Assembly: GCA_040007895.1 (NCBI GenBank)
Contig: JBDTUE010000004.1
Location: forward strand, 1-51,798
Direction of reading: 5' to 3'
From: JADJLQ01 sp040007895
GTDB lineage: Bacteria; Bacteroidota; Bacteroidia; Chitinophagales; Saprospiraceae
Length of the DNA: 51,798 nt
The position numbers and the translations under genes are program-made. Positions 8,336 to 16,572 of the stretch are shown here, one piece after another; the stretch's first letter is position 1; every line of letters begins with the position of its first letter. Below the pieces are notes generated by a model that saw nothing but the letters and a program-made list of their open reading frames with translations, searched no databases and was not told the DNA's origin.

Positions 8336-9130
8336 ATGTCAGATAGCATTCATTTTTTATCCAATTATCATCTTTCGTTATTTCAATGGGTCCTGGTAGT
8401 CATTGCCTCTATCATCATAGGGATGTCTAAGGCAGGTATAGGGTCGATCTCCATTGTTTCTGTTTCCATATGGGCCTGGATATTTGGTAGTAGAGTTTCT
8501 ACGGGCATGGTACTCCCGATGTTAATTATGGCAGATGTATTAGCCGTTTATTATTACAAGAGACATGCTATATGGTCGCACTTATTTAAATTGATTCCCT
8601 GGATCGCGGCAGGAGTATTATTGGCAGCCTGGTGCGGTCATATGATTAATGATTTCGTATTCAAAAGATTAATGGCGGCTATTATCCTGATCTCCCTCGG
8701 CGCATTGATCTGGTGGGAGAAAAAACCTGCAGTAATTCATATGAATCAGGCAGTAGCCAATGGCATTCAAAATAAACTCTTTGCAGCCACGATGGGATTA
8801 GCTACAGGGTTTACCTCTATGATTGGGAACCTGGCCGGAGGGTTCTCTAATGTTTACTTCATTAGTACCAGAGTCATGAAAGATAATTTTATAGGTACAG
8901 TAGCATGGATGTTTTTCTTATTAAACCTCTTCAAACTACCTTTTCATATTTTTCTATGGAAAACAGTAAGCCCTTCGACGATTTCTTTAAATCTTGCTTT
9001 AATTCCTGGAATAGTCTTTGGTTTTTGGCTGGGTGTAAAAATTGTAAAGAATCTTAATGAAAAAGGATTTAAGAACCTGATCCTTTGGTTGACTACTATT
9101 TCCTCCCTATTGGTTTTATTGGATCTTTGA
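8336..9130 (+). CDS. TauE/SafE family membrane permease
   Basis: The 264-residue hydrophobic protein has the internal-repeat pattern of TauE/SafE transporters: IIIGMSKAGIGSISIVSV in the first half and GLATGFTSMIGNLAGGFSNVYFIS in the second. These exporters move sulfite, sulfonates or other organic anions. I start at ATG 8336; an upstream TTG at 8300 would add residues unlike the family. It closes the YceI-dioxygenase-esterase run and may export or import that pathway's substrate. Confidence 0.88.
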   Translation: MSDSIHFLSNYHLSLFQWVLVVIASIIIGMSKAGIGSISIVSVSIWAWIFGSRVSTGMVLPMLIMADVLAVYYYKRHAIWSHLFKLIPWIAAGVLLAAWCGHMINDFVFKRLMAAIILISLGALIWWEKKPAVIHMNQAVANGIQNKLFAATMGLATGFTSMIGNLAGGFSNVYFISTRVMKDNFIGTVAWMFFLLNLFKLPFHIFLWKTVSPSTISLNLALIPGIVFGFWLGVKIVKNLNEKGFKNLILWLTTISSLLVLLDL

Positions 9131-9458
9131 AACAAGAAGTAAATTATTTTATCATTCATTAGTCCTTAAAATACAACCGGTTTCAATAATTCGAAGTCCT
9201 TTTTACAGGTAATCTAAATCCCTTTGTTTTTATCCTTATTAGTTTAAATTTAATATCCGGATTATCGGTTAGTAAGCGTAATAATGTAACGGAAATCAAG
9301 TAATTATTTTATTAACAATTAGGGAAAAAATGTTTATATATTCACTTGTCGCACAATAACTTATCATTTTAACATTTGAAACTTTAAATTCTCTACAATA
9401 ATCATCTCTGTACAACTGTTTTTAATTACGTAAAATTTATTATGATTAAATTATTAGT
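9131..9458. other. AT-rich intergenic region
   Basis: This 328-base stretch has no gene I can support. Near its end, a TTG (9346-9348) followed 21 bases later by TAacaTTTG (9370-9378) resembles a Bacteroidota promoter with one extra spacer base, which could drive the small ORF at 9459. Confidence 0.4.
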
Positions 9459-9668
9459 ATGGCAAAAACCTTTACAAAGCAAGAACCAGTATCAATCAGT
9501 TTTTTTGGAGCCGATCAGGTAGACTATGGCTCAGGGGAATCCGGTGATGAAGAGCAGAGTAGCGAAATATTAGAAAAATTAAAAAATCTACGTTTCAGAC
9601 CCTCTCTTTCCAGTGTTCAGTTAATTTTACTGAAAGCAAGGAATCCAATGAGGATAGCAGCGATTTAG
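9459..9668 (+). CDS. Small acidic ORF, apparently frameshifted
   Basis: The ORF starts ATG GCA and encodes 69 residues. Its first 43 or so look natural and acidic (ADQVDYGSGESGDEEQSSEILEKLKN). After a run of six A (within 9581-9590) the frame gives an arginine- and leucine-rich tail that does not. In the -1 frame the sequence continues as STFQTLSFQCSVNFTESKESNEDSSDLAQEC to a TGA at 9680-9682, similar in character to the first part. The junction reads A AAA AAT, a possible -1 slip site. One missing A (natural mutation or sequencing error) would give the same effect. The family is unknown; a clear terminator follows. Confidence 0.5.
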   Translation: MAKTFTKQEPVSISFFGADQVDYGSGESGDEEQSSEILEKLKNLRFRPSLSSVQLILLKARNPMRIAAI

Positions 9669-9697
9669 CCCAGGAATGCTGAGATTAAACAAAGAAG

Positions 9698-9726
9698 CCT
9701 TTGAGTCAATGACCAAAGGTTTTTTT
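9698..9726 (+). terminator. Rho-independent terminator
   Basis: CCTTTG (9698-9703) pairs with CAAAGG (9714-9719) around a 10-base loop, followed by seven T (9720-9726). It ends the small acidic gene, supporting that this gene is expressed. Confidence 0.75.
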
Positions 9727-9765
9727 GTTTATGGGACTCCTGGATTAGATTCAATCATTTATGTC

Positions 9766-9773
9766 TAAATTTG
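9766..9773 (+). promoter_or_regulatory. -7 box TAAATTTG before HEAT-cyclophilin gene
   Basis: TAAATTTG matches the Bacteroidota -7 consensus TAnnTTTG exactly and lies about 95 bases before the ATG at 9869. I see no convincing -33 TTG at normal spacing. Confidence 0.4.
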
Positions 9774-9868
9774 CACCATTATTGATCTATTTTTAATAAG
9801 GTAAAAAGATATGAAGTGAACTTCTTCATTTTCCAAAACAAACCTTATCCACGTGATTTTCGATAACT

Positions 9869-11914
9869 ATGATCTCAGAAATTAAGACTACAAATCGTTT
9901 TTTTTCAAGTCGCTGCATTACATGGATTGGTATTGCACTCGTTGTTTTTTCATCCTGTATTCCTGTAAAAAAAGAGACTCTATCTACCACCGGGGAGATC
10001 GACTTACAGGCAGTCTCGGTAGATTTTCAGGACTCAACGATCCGAAATGTATTAACCGCTCAAAATGATCAAAACCTCAATGGGTTGTATTCTTATTTCC
10101 TATCTCCTTCCGCTGCGGTAAGGTACACCACCGCATTAGCTTTAGGATCAGTAAGAGATTCCCTTTCAGCGGATACGTTAGCGTCCCTATTGAATGATCA
10201 GAATATTTATGTAGCGAGTGCCGCGGCTCACAGCCTTGGATTGATCGGTGCCAGTAAAAGCCAGGCAGCATTACTTGGAGCTTTTCGTCAATACGATACT
10301 TCAGGAATTAATTCTCCCATTAACGGTGCAATCCTGGAATCCATTGGCAAACTAGGAACACTGGATTTCCTTCACGCTATGGCGACAGTGGAAACGTATA
10401 AAGCATCGGATACCCTTTTATTATTGGGTCAAATCAGGGGTATTTATCGGTATATGCTAAGAGGAATTACAGATGTAGCAGGTACGGCCACCGCAGCACG
10501 TTATTTATCTGAACTCTCGTTTCCTCATGAAGTCAGGTTGATAGCAGCTCATTATATGGCCAGAGGCAAAAACCTGGATTTATCTTCCTATGCTACTCCA
10601 CTAGTCAATGTATACAATAGTGAAACTGACATGGACATAAAACTACCTTTGATTCTTACGTTGGGTAAAACCAAATCAGAGGCAGCCCGTTCATTAATTA
10701 TTGCTGCCATTGAAAAAAATGAAGATGAAAGATTGTCGAGTAATGCTATCCGGGCTCTAAGCAATTTTGATTACAGTCTGGCAAAACCGATAGTAGTAAA
10801 TGCATTGAGGAATAAATCAATAGCGATGGCCACTGCAGCGCTTGCCTATCTTAATGATTTTGGTCGTGAAGTAGATGCCAATGAATATCGAAATGTAGCC
10901 CGTGAAAATCTTCCGTGGCAGGTCAAAGTACCACTATTAGGAATTTCTAATAAAAACTATTCTTATGCCTACGGCATTACCAAAGGAAATATCAATGGTG
11001 AGCTCAAGTCTATACTCAGTCGATCCGATAATCTTCAGGAAAAAATTGCATGTATCAAAGCGCTCGGAACAGATCCTAAAAACATATCTTTTCTTTTAGA
11101 GACCGGTCAACAATCCGGGATTCCGGCCATTCATTCTGCTGTAATGGAAGCCTGCCTTGATGGTATTAAAAGTAAATATTTTATAAGTGCATTCGGTGGT
11201 ACCGGTGAATCAATGAAAAAGCAAGTAATTGATTTTATTAATTCCAAATTAAGTTCAGGTGATGAGGCCGCTTTGGAAATCATTGAATCAGCGGTAAAAG
11301 ATGACGCCCTCAAAAAATCTATTGACCCTGCCTCTTTAGAACAAATCAAATCCAACCTGGGATCAAATGCATACGCTCAATATATGCTTACTAAAACATT
11401 AAATACATTGAGAGGATCCACTACGCCTCTTACGCCAATGTCAAATTATAAAAAACTAACTGCTGAAGATTTTAAAATGTCCGGAGTGAGTAATTACGCC
11501 GAAATCATTACAGACAAGGGTACTATCAAACTTAGATTATTAAAAAATATAGCTCCGGCTACGGTGCTTAATTTTGTCCGATTAGGTAAGTCAGAGTTTT
11601 TTAATGGAAAGAATTTTCATCGTGTGGTTCCTAATTTTGTGATTCAGGGTGGTTGTCCGCGGGGTGATGGATATGGTTCAATGGATTATACAATCAGGAC
11701 TGAGACTCCACCTATCTATTACAATAAAGCGGGCATGGTAGGTATGGCATCGAGCGGAGTCCATACAGAGAGTTGTCAGTTTTTTATTACGCATAGTCCT
11801 ACACCTCATTTGGATGGAAATTATACGATATTTGCTGAAGTCGTTTCCGGATTGGATGTAGTAAATATGATCCAGATCGGAGATAAAATCCAACGCATCA
11901 ATTTTACTGAATGA
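9869..11914 (+). CDS. HEAT-repeat and cyclophilin-type peptidyl-prolyl isomerase lipoprotein
   Basis: The 681-residue protein has a hydrophobic leader ending FSSC (Cys30), so it is a probable lipoprotein. Residues about 60-480 are HEAT-like helical repeats (ALGSVRDSLSADTLASLL, SAAAHSLGLIGASK, SNAIRALSNFD). From about 543 to the end lies a cyclophilin domain with FHRVVPNFVIQGG, QFFITHSPTPHLDGNYTIFAEV and a conserved core. It would act as a proline isomerase in protein folding in the envelope, with the repeats binding clients. It overlaps gcvT by four bases (ATGA), so the two are translationally linked. Confidence 0.92.
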   Translation: MISEIKTTNRFFSSRCITWIGIALVVFSSCIPVKKETLSTTGEIDLQAVSVDFQDSTIRNVLTAQNDQNLNGLYSYFLSPSAAVRYTTALALGSVRDSLSADTLASLLNDQNIYVASAAAHSLGLIGASKSQAALLGAFRQYDTSGINSPINGAILESIGKLGTLDFLHAMATVETYKASDTLLLLGQIRGIYRYMLRGITDVAGTATAARYLSELSFPHEVRLIAAHYMARGKNLDLSSYATPLVNVYNSETDMDIKLPLILTLGKTKSEAARSLIIAAIEKNEDERLSSNAIRALSNFDYSLAKPIVVNALRNKSIAMATAALAYLNDFGREVDANEYRNVARENLPWQVKVPLLGISNKNYSYAYGITKGNINGELKSILSRSDNLQEKIACIKALGTDPKNISFLLETGQQSGIPAIHSAVMEACLDGIKSKYFISAFGGTGESMKKQVIDFINSKLSSGDEAALEIIESAVKDDALKKSIDPASLEQIKSNLGSNAYAQYMLTKTLNTLRGSTTPLTPMSNYKKLTAEDFKMSGVSNYAEIITDKGTIKLRLLKNIAPATVLNFVRLGKSEFFNGKNFHRVVPNFVIQGGCPRGDGYGSMDYTIRTETPPIYYNKAGMVGMASSGVHTESCQFFITHSPTPHLDGNYTIFAEVVSGLDVVNMIQIGDKIQRINFTE

Positions 11915-13017
11915 AAGAACTCGCTTTAGCGCCAATACATAAATCACTTGGTGCTCGAATGGCTGAATTTGCCGGATTCAATATGCCTATTTATTACCCC
12001 AGGGGAATTACGGAAGAACATTTACAGGTTCGCAATAAAGTAGGTGTTTTTGATGTATCTCACATGGGGGAATTTATCGTAAAAGGTAAAGAAGCACTAG
12101 ACCTTATTCAATCGATAACTACCAATGATGTATCCAAACTTTCGATCGGTCAGGCACAATATAGTTGTATGCCAAATGAAGAAGGGGGCATTGTAGATGA
12201 TTTATTGGTTTACCGGTTGGATGAAGATCAATGCAGTGAAGGGGAGAAAGCTTATATGCTGGTGGTTAATGCCGACAACATTACTAAAGACTGGAACTGG
12301 ATAGATTCTCACAATTCATTTGATACCAAACTCATCAATATTTCAGATCAAACCGCATTGCTTGCCATTCAGGGTCCGTGGGCTACCAAAACTCTTCAAC
12401 CCTTAACGGATGTAGAACTCGGTAGCTTAAATTATTACACATTTACTAAGGGAAAACTGGCTGGTATAGATAATGTTTTAATCTCTGCAACAGGATATAC
12501 CGGAGCAGGTGGGTATGAATTGTACTTTGATGAGAAGTATGCAGAACAGATGTGGAAGGCCATCTTCGAAGCCGGAGCAGCTTATGAAATCCAACCTATA
12601 GGACTTGGTGCACGTGATACGTTACGATTAGAAAAAGGATATTGTTTGTATGGACATGATATCGATGATCATACTTCCCCAATGGAGGCTGGTCTTGGAT
12701 GGATTACAAAACTGAATAAAGGAGAATTCACGTCTTCATCCGCATTTCAACAGCAAAAGAAAAATGGTGTTCATAAAAAACTGGTAGGATTCAAAGTGAA
12801 TGACCGTAGGGTACCAAGGCAGCATTATCCTATTTTATCCTCGGACGGTACTACTATAGGCGAAGTCACATCCGGTACCATATCACCTTGTCTCGGATAT
12901 CCCATCGGAATGGGCTACGTCGATATAGCACATTCAACTTTAGGAAGCACAATACAGGTTAAAGCCGGAGAAAAATTATTATCTGCCGAAATCGTAGCTA
13001 TACCTTTTGTGAAATAA
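11911..13017 (+). CDS. gcvT: Glycine cleavage system T protein (aminomethyltransferase)
   Basis: The 368-residue protein matches GcvT in length and in order of motifs: SHMGEFIVKG, ALLAIQGPWA, SATGYTGAGGYELY, GLGARDTLRLEKGYCLYGHDI, MEAGLGWI and a C-terminal EVTSGTISPCLGYPIGMGYV. It transfers the methylene group from the H protein to tetrahydrofolate, releasing ammonia. The other glycine-cleavage genes are not nearby. The start overlaps the stop of the cyclophilin gene, an unusual partner for gcvT. Confidence 0.97.
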   Translation: MKELALAPIHKSLGARMAEFAGFNMPIYYPRGITEEHLQVRNKVGVFDVSHMGEFIVKGKEALDLIQSITTNDVSKLSIGQAQYSCMPNEEGGIVDDLLVYRLDEDQCSEGEKAYMLVVNADNITKDWNWIDSHNSFDTKLINISDQTALLAIQGPWATKTLQPLTDVELGSLNYYTFTKGKLAGIDNVLISATGYTGAGGYELYFDEKYAEQMWKAIFEAGAAYEIQPIGLGARDTLRLEKGYCLYGHDIDDHTSPMEAGLGWITKLNKGEFTSSSAFQQQKKNGVHKKLVGFKVNDRRVPRQHYPILSSDGTTIGEVTSGTISPCLGYPIGMGYVDIAHSTLGSTIQVKAGEKLLSAEIVAIPFVK

Positions 13018-13052
13018 AATATTCAATATTGTAAGTAAGGATAGGGTCTTTC

Positions 13053-14450
13053 CTAAACCTTCATCAATGTTTCCCTGGCAGCATCTAATAATTTCCTCAC
13101 TTTACCACTGTCAGCCGCCTGTGCATAGACACGTAATACCGGTTCAGTACCAGATGGCCTGATCATGATCCATTCATCAAAACCAATGAGAAATTTATAT
13201 CCGTCCATATCTTCAACGGATTCTATTTTATATGGGCCGAAGGATGTAAATACACGATCGACACATGCCTTAATGATTTTTTGTTTTTTAGATTCATCAA
13301 GATGAAGGTCATCCCGGTCACACTTAAATGCACCAATAAGTGCATATACTTCATTGATCAGTTCAGTAAGTGATTTACCCGTTTTGGCCATAAACTCAAG
13401 GATAGTAAGGGCTACCCATACTCCATCCCGCTCCGGAATATGTCCTGCTACTGCAATACCACCGGATTCCTCACCGGCAACGAGTATAGGGGTATGCAAC
13501 ATAATCTCACTGATATATTTAAATCCTATCTTGGTCACTTCACACTCAACACCAAAAATGTCCGCCAGTTTTTTCACTTTATCTGTAACCGAAAATGTGA
13601 TTAAAACTTTACCCTTTTGCTTTTTGAAATGATGCTGATAATACAATAACAATAAGAGCAAATGGTGTGAGTCTACAAATTCACCCTGGCCATCCAACAT
13701 ACCTATCCGATCAGCGTCACCATCTGTTGCAGCACCTACTTTGATGGATGGATCTGATTTTACAGTAGCTATAAGTTGAGCCAGATTTCGTTCAATAGGT
13801 TCGGGTGCCTGGCCATGAAAAGATGGATTAAAATCGCTGTGCAAATGAATAGCATCAGGGAAAAGTTTTTTCATGATCCGTTGACCGGCACCATACATCG
13901 CATCGTATGCAAAAGGCATAGCTACGGCCTGAATAGCAGGAATATCAAATGCGGCTCTTACTTTCTCCTCATATATTTTTTCAAGATCAATCAATTCAAT
14001 AGTGCCAGTGGTAGCTATATCTTTTTTCACTGGAGGAAATTGATCTGGGATCAATGCTTCAATCTCTGAGATCTCGCTGGGAATCATAGGTCCACCATAT
14101 GAAGCTTTGAGCTTATATCCATTGTAAGATGGTGGATTGTGACTGGCAGTAATGACAATACCAAGGTCAACTTTAAGGTAAGAAACACCAAGAGATACCA
14201 TGGGTGTAGATGCATAGTCATCCGATAATAATACATAATGTCCTTCGGCAGCCAATAAATCAGCTACGGCTTTTGAAAATAAAGCTCCACCAAAACGGGT
14301 ATCATAACCAATGACTACTTTTGACATTCCCTTCTGTTTCATCCATATCGAAGTACCCATAGCAACCCGACGCACGTTATCCACAGTATACTCATCCGCG
14401 ATGATAGCTCTCCATCCATCTGTTCCAAATTTTATTTTCAACATGACCAA
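13053..14450 (-). CDS. Phosphoglucomutase/phosphomannomutase family protein
   Basis: The 465-residue alpha-D-phosphohexomutase has all four signature parts: FGTDGWRA at the N-terminus, the phosphoserine loop TASHNP (Ser103), the metal site DGDADR (243-248), and the phosphate-binding PSGTEPVLRVY near the C-terminus. It interconverts hexose 1- and 6-phosphates; sugar specificity cannot be read from sequence. The start may be Met1 or Met3. It is convergent with gcvT, 35 bases apart. Confidence 0.95.
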   Translation of the reverse strand: MVMLKIKFGTDGWRAIIADEYTVDNVRRVAMGTSIWMKQKGMSKVVIGYDTRFGGALFSKAVADLLAAEGHYVLLSDDYASTPMVSLGVSYLKVDLGIVITASHNPPSYNGYKLKASYGGPMIPSEISEIEALIPDQFPPVKKDIATTGTIELIDLEKIYEEKVRAAFDIPAIQAVAMPFAYDAMYGAGQRIMKKLFPDAIHLHSDFNPSFHGQAPEPIERNLAQLIATVKSDPSIKVGAATDGDADRIGMLDGQGEFVDSHHLLLLLLYYQHHFKKQKGKVLITFSVTDKVKKLADIFGVECEVTKIGFKYISEIMLHTPILVAGEESGGIAVAGHIPERDGVWVALTILEFMAKTGKSLTELINEVYALIGAFKCDRDDLHLDESKKQKIIKACVDRVFTSFGPYKIESVEDMDGYKFLIGFDEWIMIRPSGTEPVLRVYAQAADSGKVRKLLDAARETLMKV

Positions 14451-15051
14451 TAGTTTTATAATGCAAAATAAACAAGAATTGAGAGATAGATGCTCCTATT
14501 TAAAGCTTCACAAATTTTACCGATTCGGGACAGTTTGCTAATAGACATCGCCTGGCTGAATTATATTACTTGCCATTTTGCTCATAGACACTCAATGTAT
14601 AATCCATCCTCTGCGATACATTACTCATCTACGAAAACCAAACTCTCCTTTCTTCAAACGCTCTATACTCATGAAGCTATTCTACATAGGGAAAACCTTC
14701 ATTTCTATTCTCAAAATATGTTTTTTCACCGGCAGTTTAAACTTTTAGCGTCAAATTATAATTGATAAAAAGGGCTTACTTAAAACATACTTTTATTCTA
14801 TAGTGGGGATGAATTTACCTTATGGAAATGGTTGTTTCCCTCTGAAAAATGAAGTTTTCCTTCCTGATGAAGTCTATCCTTAATACATTTCTCCAATGAA
14901 AAATTAAGCGCTCCGAAGGAAAAATCTCATTTTTTCCAATAAAAACGTCACATATTAAATAATTTTATATATCTTTGTGCGGTTAGAATAAGAAAATTCC
15001 TATTCGGACAAAAACAAATTTTATTATTTATTAAAAAGAAAATTGAAACTC
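14451..15051. other. Long intergenic region upstream of the SWIB gene
   Basis: About 600 bases carry only weak open frames with no coding character (for example 14490-14765). It separates two divergent genes and must hold both promoters. The SWIB-side -7 box is at 14970-14977. GGAAAACcTTCATTT near 14692 and AAATGAAGTTTTCC near 14848 form a distant near-perfect inverted repeat of unknown meaning. Confidence 0.5.
14970..14977 (+). promoter_or_regulatory. -7 box TATCTTTG for SWIB gene
   Basis: TATCTTTG fits the TAnnTTTG consensus and lies about 75 bases before the ATG at 15052. The expected leader contains a short GAATA/TATTC hairpin. No clear -33 TTG is seen. Confidence 0.5.
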
Positions 15052-15489
15052 ATGGCAACTAAACCAGTTAAAAAAGCAGCTCCTAAAAAAGCGGCTGCTA
15101 AAAAAGCAGCTCCTAAAAAAGCTGTAAAAAAAGTAGTAGCAAAAGCTAAAGCAAAACCTGCAGCTAAAAAAGCAGCTCCCAAACCTGCAGCTAAAAAAGC
15201 TGCGCCTAAAAAAGCGGCTGCAAAAAAAAAGTCCGCTCGTAAGCCTTCAGCAGCTTTCATGAAGCCACTTAATCTAAGTGCAGACTTAGGAGCAGTGGTT
15301 GGTGCAAAACCGATACCTCGTACTGAAGTTGTAAAAAAACTTTGGGTTTACATCAAAGCGAATAAACTTCAGGATGCTAAAAACAAACGTATGATCAATG
15401 CTGATGCTAAATTAAAACCAATATTTGGTGGTAAAGCTCAGGTGTCCATGTTTGACATGGCCAAATTGATCTCTAAACACGTTAGCTAA
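15052..15489 (+). CDS. SWIB/MDM2 domain protein with histone H1-like lysine-alanine tail
   Basis: The 145-residue protein begins at ATG 15052 (a TTG at 15043 is less likely). Residues 1-66 are almost only Lys, Ala, Pro and Val in repeats such as KKAAPKKAAAKKAA, like the tail of linker histones. Residues about 70-145 form a SWIB/MDM2 fold (FMKPLNLSADLGAVVG, EVVKKLWVYIKANKLQD, LKPIFGG, VSMFDMAKLISKHV). SWIB domains occur in eukaryotic chromatin remodellers, Chlamydia and some Bacteroidota. A nucleoid-associated, DNA-binding role is likely by inference. It has its own promoter and a strong terminator, so it is monocistronic. Confidence 0.93.
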   Translation: MATKPVKKAAPKKAAAKKAAPKKAVKKVVAKAKAKPAAKKAAPKPAAKKAAPKKAAAKKKSARKPSAAFMKPLNLSADLGAVVGAKPIPRTEVVKKLWVYIKANKLQDAKNKRMINADAKLKPIFGGKAQVSMFDMAKLISKHVS

Positions 15490-15555
15490 TAGCATTTAAG
15501 TCCATTGCTGATTTTTTTATAGAGAAGAATCGCACTGGAACTCGATATATCAGGA

Positions 15556-15592
15556 CTGCTGTCTGGTGAGTACCGGGCAGCAGTTTTTTTTT
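15556..15592 (+). terminator. Strong rho-independent terminator after SWIB gene
   Basis: CTGCTGTCTGGT (15556-15567) pairs with ACCGGGCAGCAG (15572-15583) over 12 bp, including two G-T pairs, with a 4-base loop and nine T (15584-15592). Confidence 0.9.
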
Positions 15593-15601
15593 GCCTTTTG
15601 C

Positions 15602-16567
15602 CTACTTTAAATTCAATAAATATTTTCTGCTTGCACCAAGGCTAAAGAATCCATATCCGTTTTTTATGTTAGTATATAATATTACCGGCTCTGCAAAAGG
15701 GTCATCCCTGGCTTTCTCATAACGCCTTATAGAAAGCTGATATAAATAATAAGCCTTGCTCAAACTATGCAAATAAAAATAAGCATATTGAAATTGACCA
15801 CTGTGGTTCCACACATATTCGTGTACATTCCATACAATAGGTTTACCATTAAAGGATTCATCAGATAAAAAACCTTCCACACTTTTTAAATCATATGAAA
15901 ATAAATCAATAGGTTGAGTGACGGCATGAATGCTATCCCAATAATAACCGGAAGCAAAATAATAATTCAGATCTGGTCCGGGATCTTTAAAATAGTAAGA
16001 GTATTCATTGAATACATCTGAATTAAAGGGATCACCCGGAATCGATAGCCTTATTTTTTTGCGGTAAGCTATACTATCTATATCCACCGGCCTGGGCATA
16101 GATTCTGTAGCCTCTACAGTCGTATACCCTGGTGCAGAAACCTGTAATGTATATTCATTTCCAGGTTCAAATTGTAATGGTTGAGGTAATACAGCATAAT
16201 ACACTCCTTTCTTACCAGGTACGTCATTAAAGGATGCGATGCTTGTTTTATTTAATGATAGATGTATGACCACATTACTCACCGTGTCACTACCTATTAC
16301 ATGATGGATATAAAATTTTGTCCTGTCTCTGGGATCATAAAAAAATGTATCCGTCTTTAAGGCCGGATATGCTGTGTTATCCAATAGCGGCCGGGTGCGT
16401 GTCACCTGGATATAAATAGTATCAGATCCTTCTTCTAAATGACCATATACTACGAGTTTCGCTTTAGGAACAGGTAAATCTATTTCAATCACCGGTGAGA
16501 AAAAATCTTCACTGCAGGATGAGAATAATGCAATACATATTAATCCCAGGTAAGTTAATATTCTCAT
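15602..16567 (-). CDS. DUF4249 domain lipoprotein
   Basis: From ATG 16567 (321 residues) the leader ends ALFSSC (lipoprotein); a TTG at 16576 would overlap the receptor stop. The body fits the DUF4249 family of Bacteroidota: IEIDLPVPKAKLVVYGHLEEGSDTIYIQVTRTRP near the start, then beta-rich sequence with GNEYTLQVSAPGYTTVEATESMP. These proteins are usually encoded next to a TonB-dependent receptor, as here, and probably act as its surface partner. The substrate is unknown. Confidence 0.88.
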   Translation of the reverse strand: MRILTYLGLICIALFSSCSEDFFSPVIEIDLPVPKAKLVVYGHLEEGSDTIYIQVTRTRPLLDNTAYPALKTDTFFYDPRDRTKFYIHHVIGSDTVSNVVIHLSLNKTSIASFNDVPGKKGVYYAVLPQPLQFEPGNEYTLQVSAPGYTTVEATESMPRPVDIDSIAYRKKIRLSIPGDPFNSDVFNEYSYYFKDPGPDLNYYFASGYYWDSIHAVTQPIDLFSYDLKSVEGFLSDESFNGKPIVWNVHEYVWNHSGQFQYAYFYLHSLSKAYYLYQLSIRRYEKARDDPFAEPVILYTNIKNGYGFFSLGASRKYLLNLK

Positions 16568-16572
16568 CGTCG

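Noticed and set aside
14490..14765. 91-residue plus-strand ORF in the long intergenic region
   Set aside because: No family features, low-complexity Ser/His/Phe-rich translation, and no promoter or ribosome-site support.
15055..15240. Repeats in the SWIB gene resembling a tandem or CRISPR-like array
   Set aside because: The short units are codons for KKAAPKKA repeats within one coding frame, with no spacers.
15024..15260. Minus-strand ORF of Ala/Phe/Leu-rich protein opposite the SWIB tail
   Set aside because: It is the complement of the lysine-alanine repeats of the SWIB gene and has the low-complexity pattern expected of a shadow.
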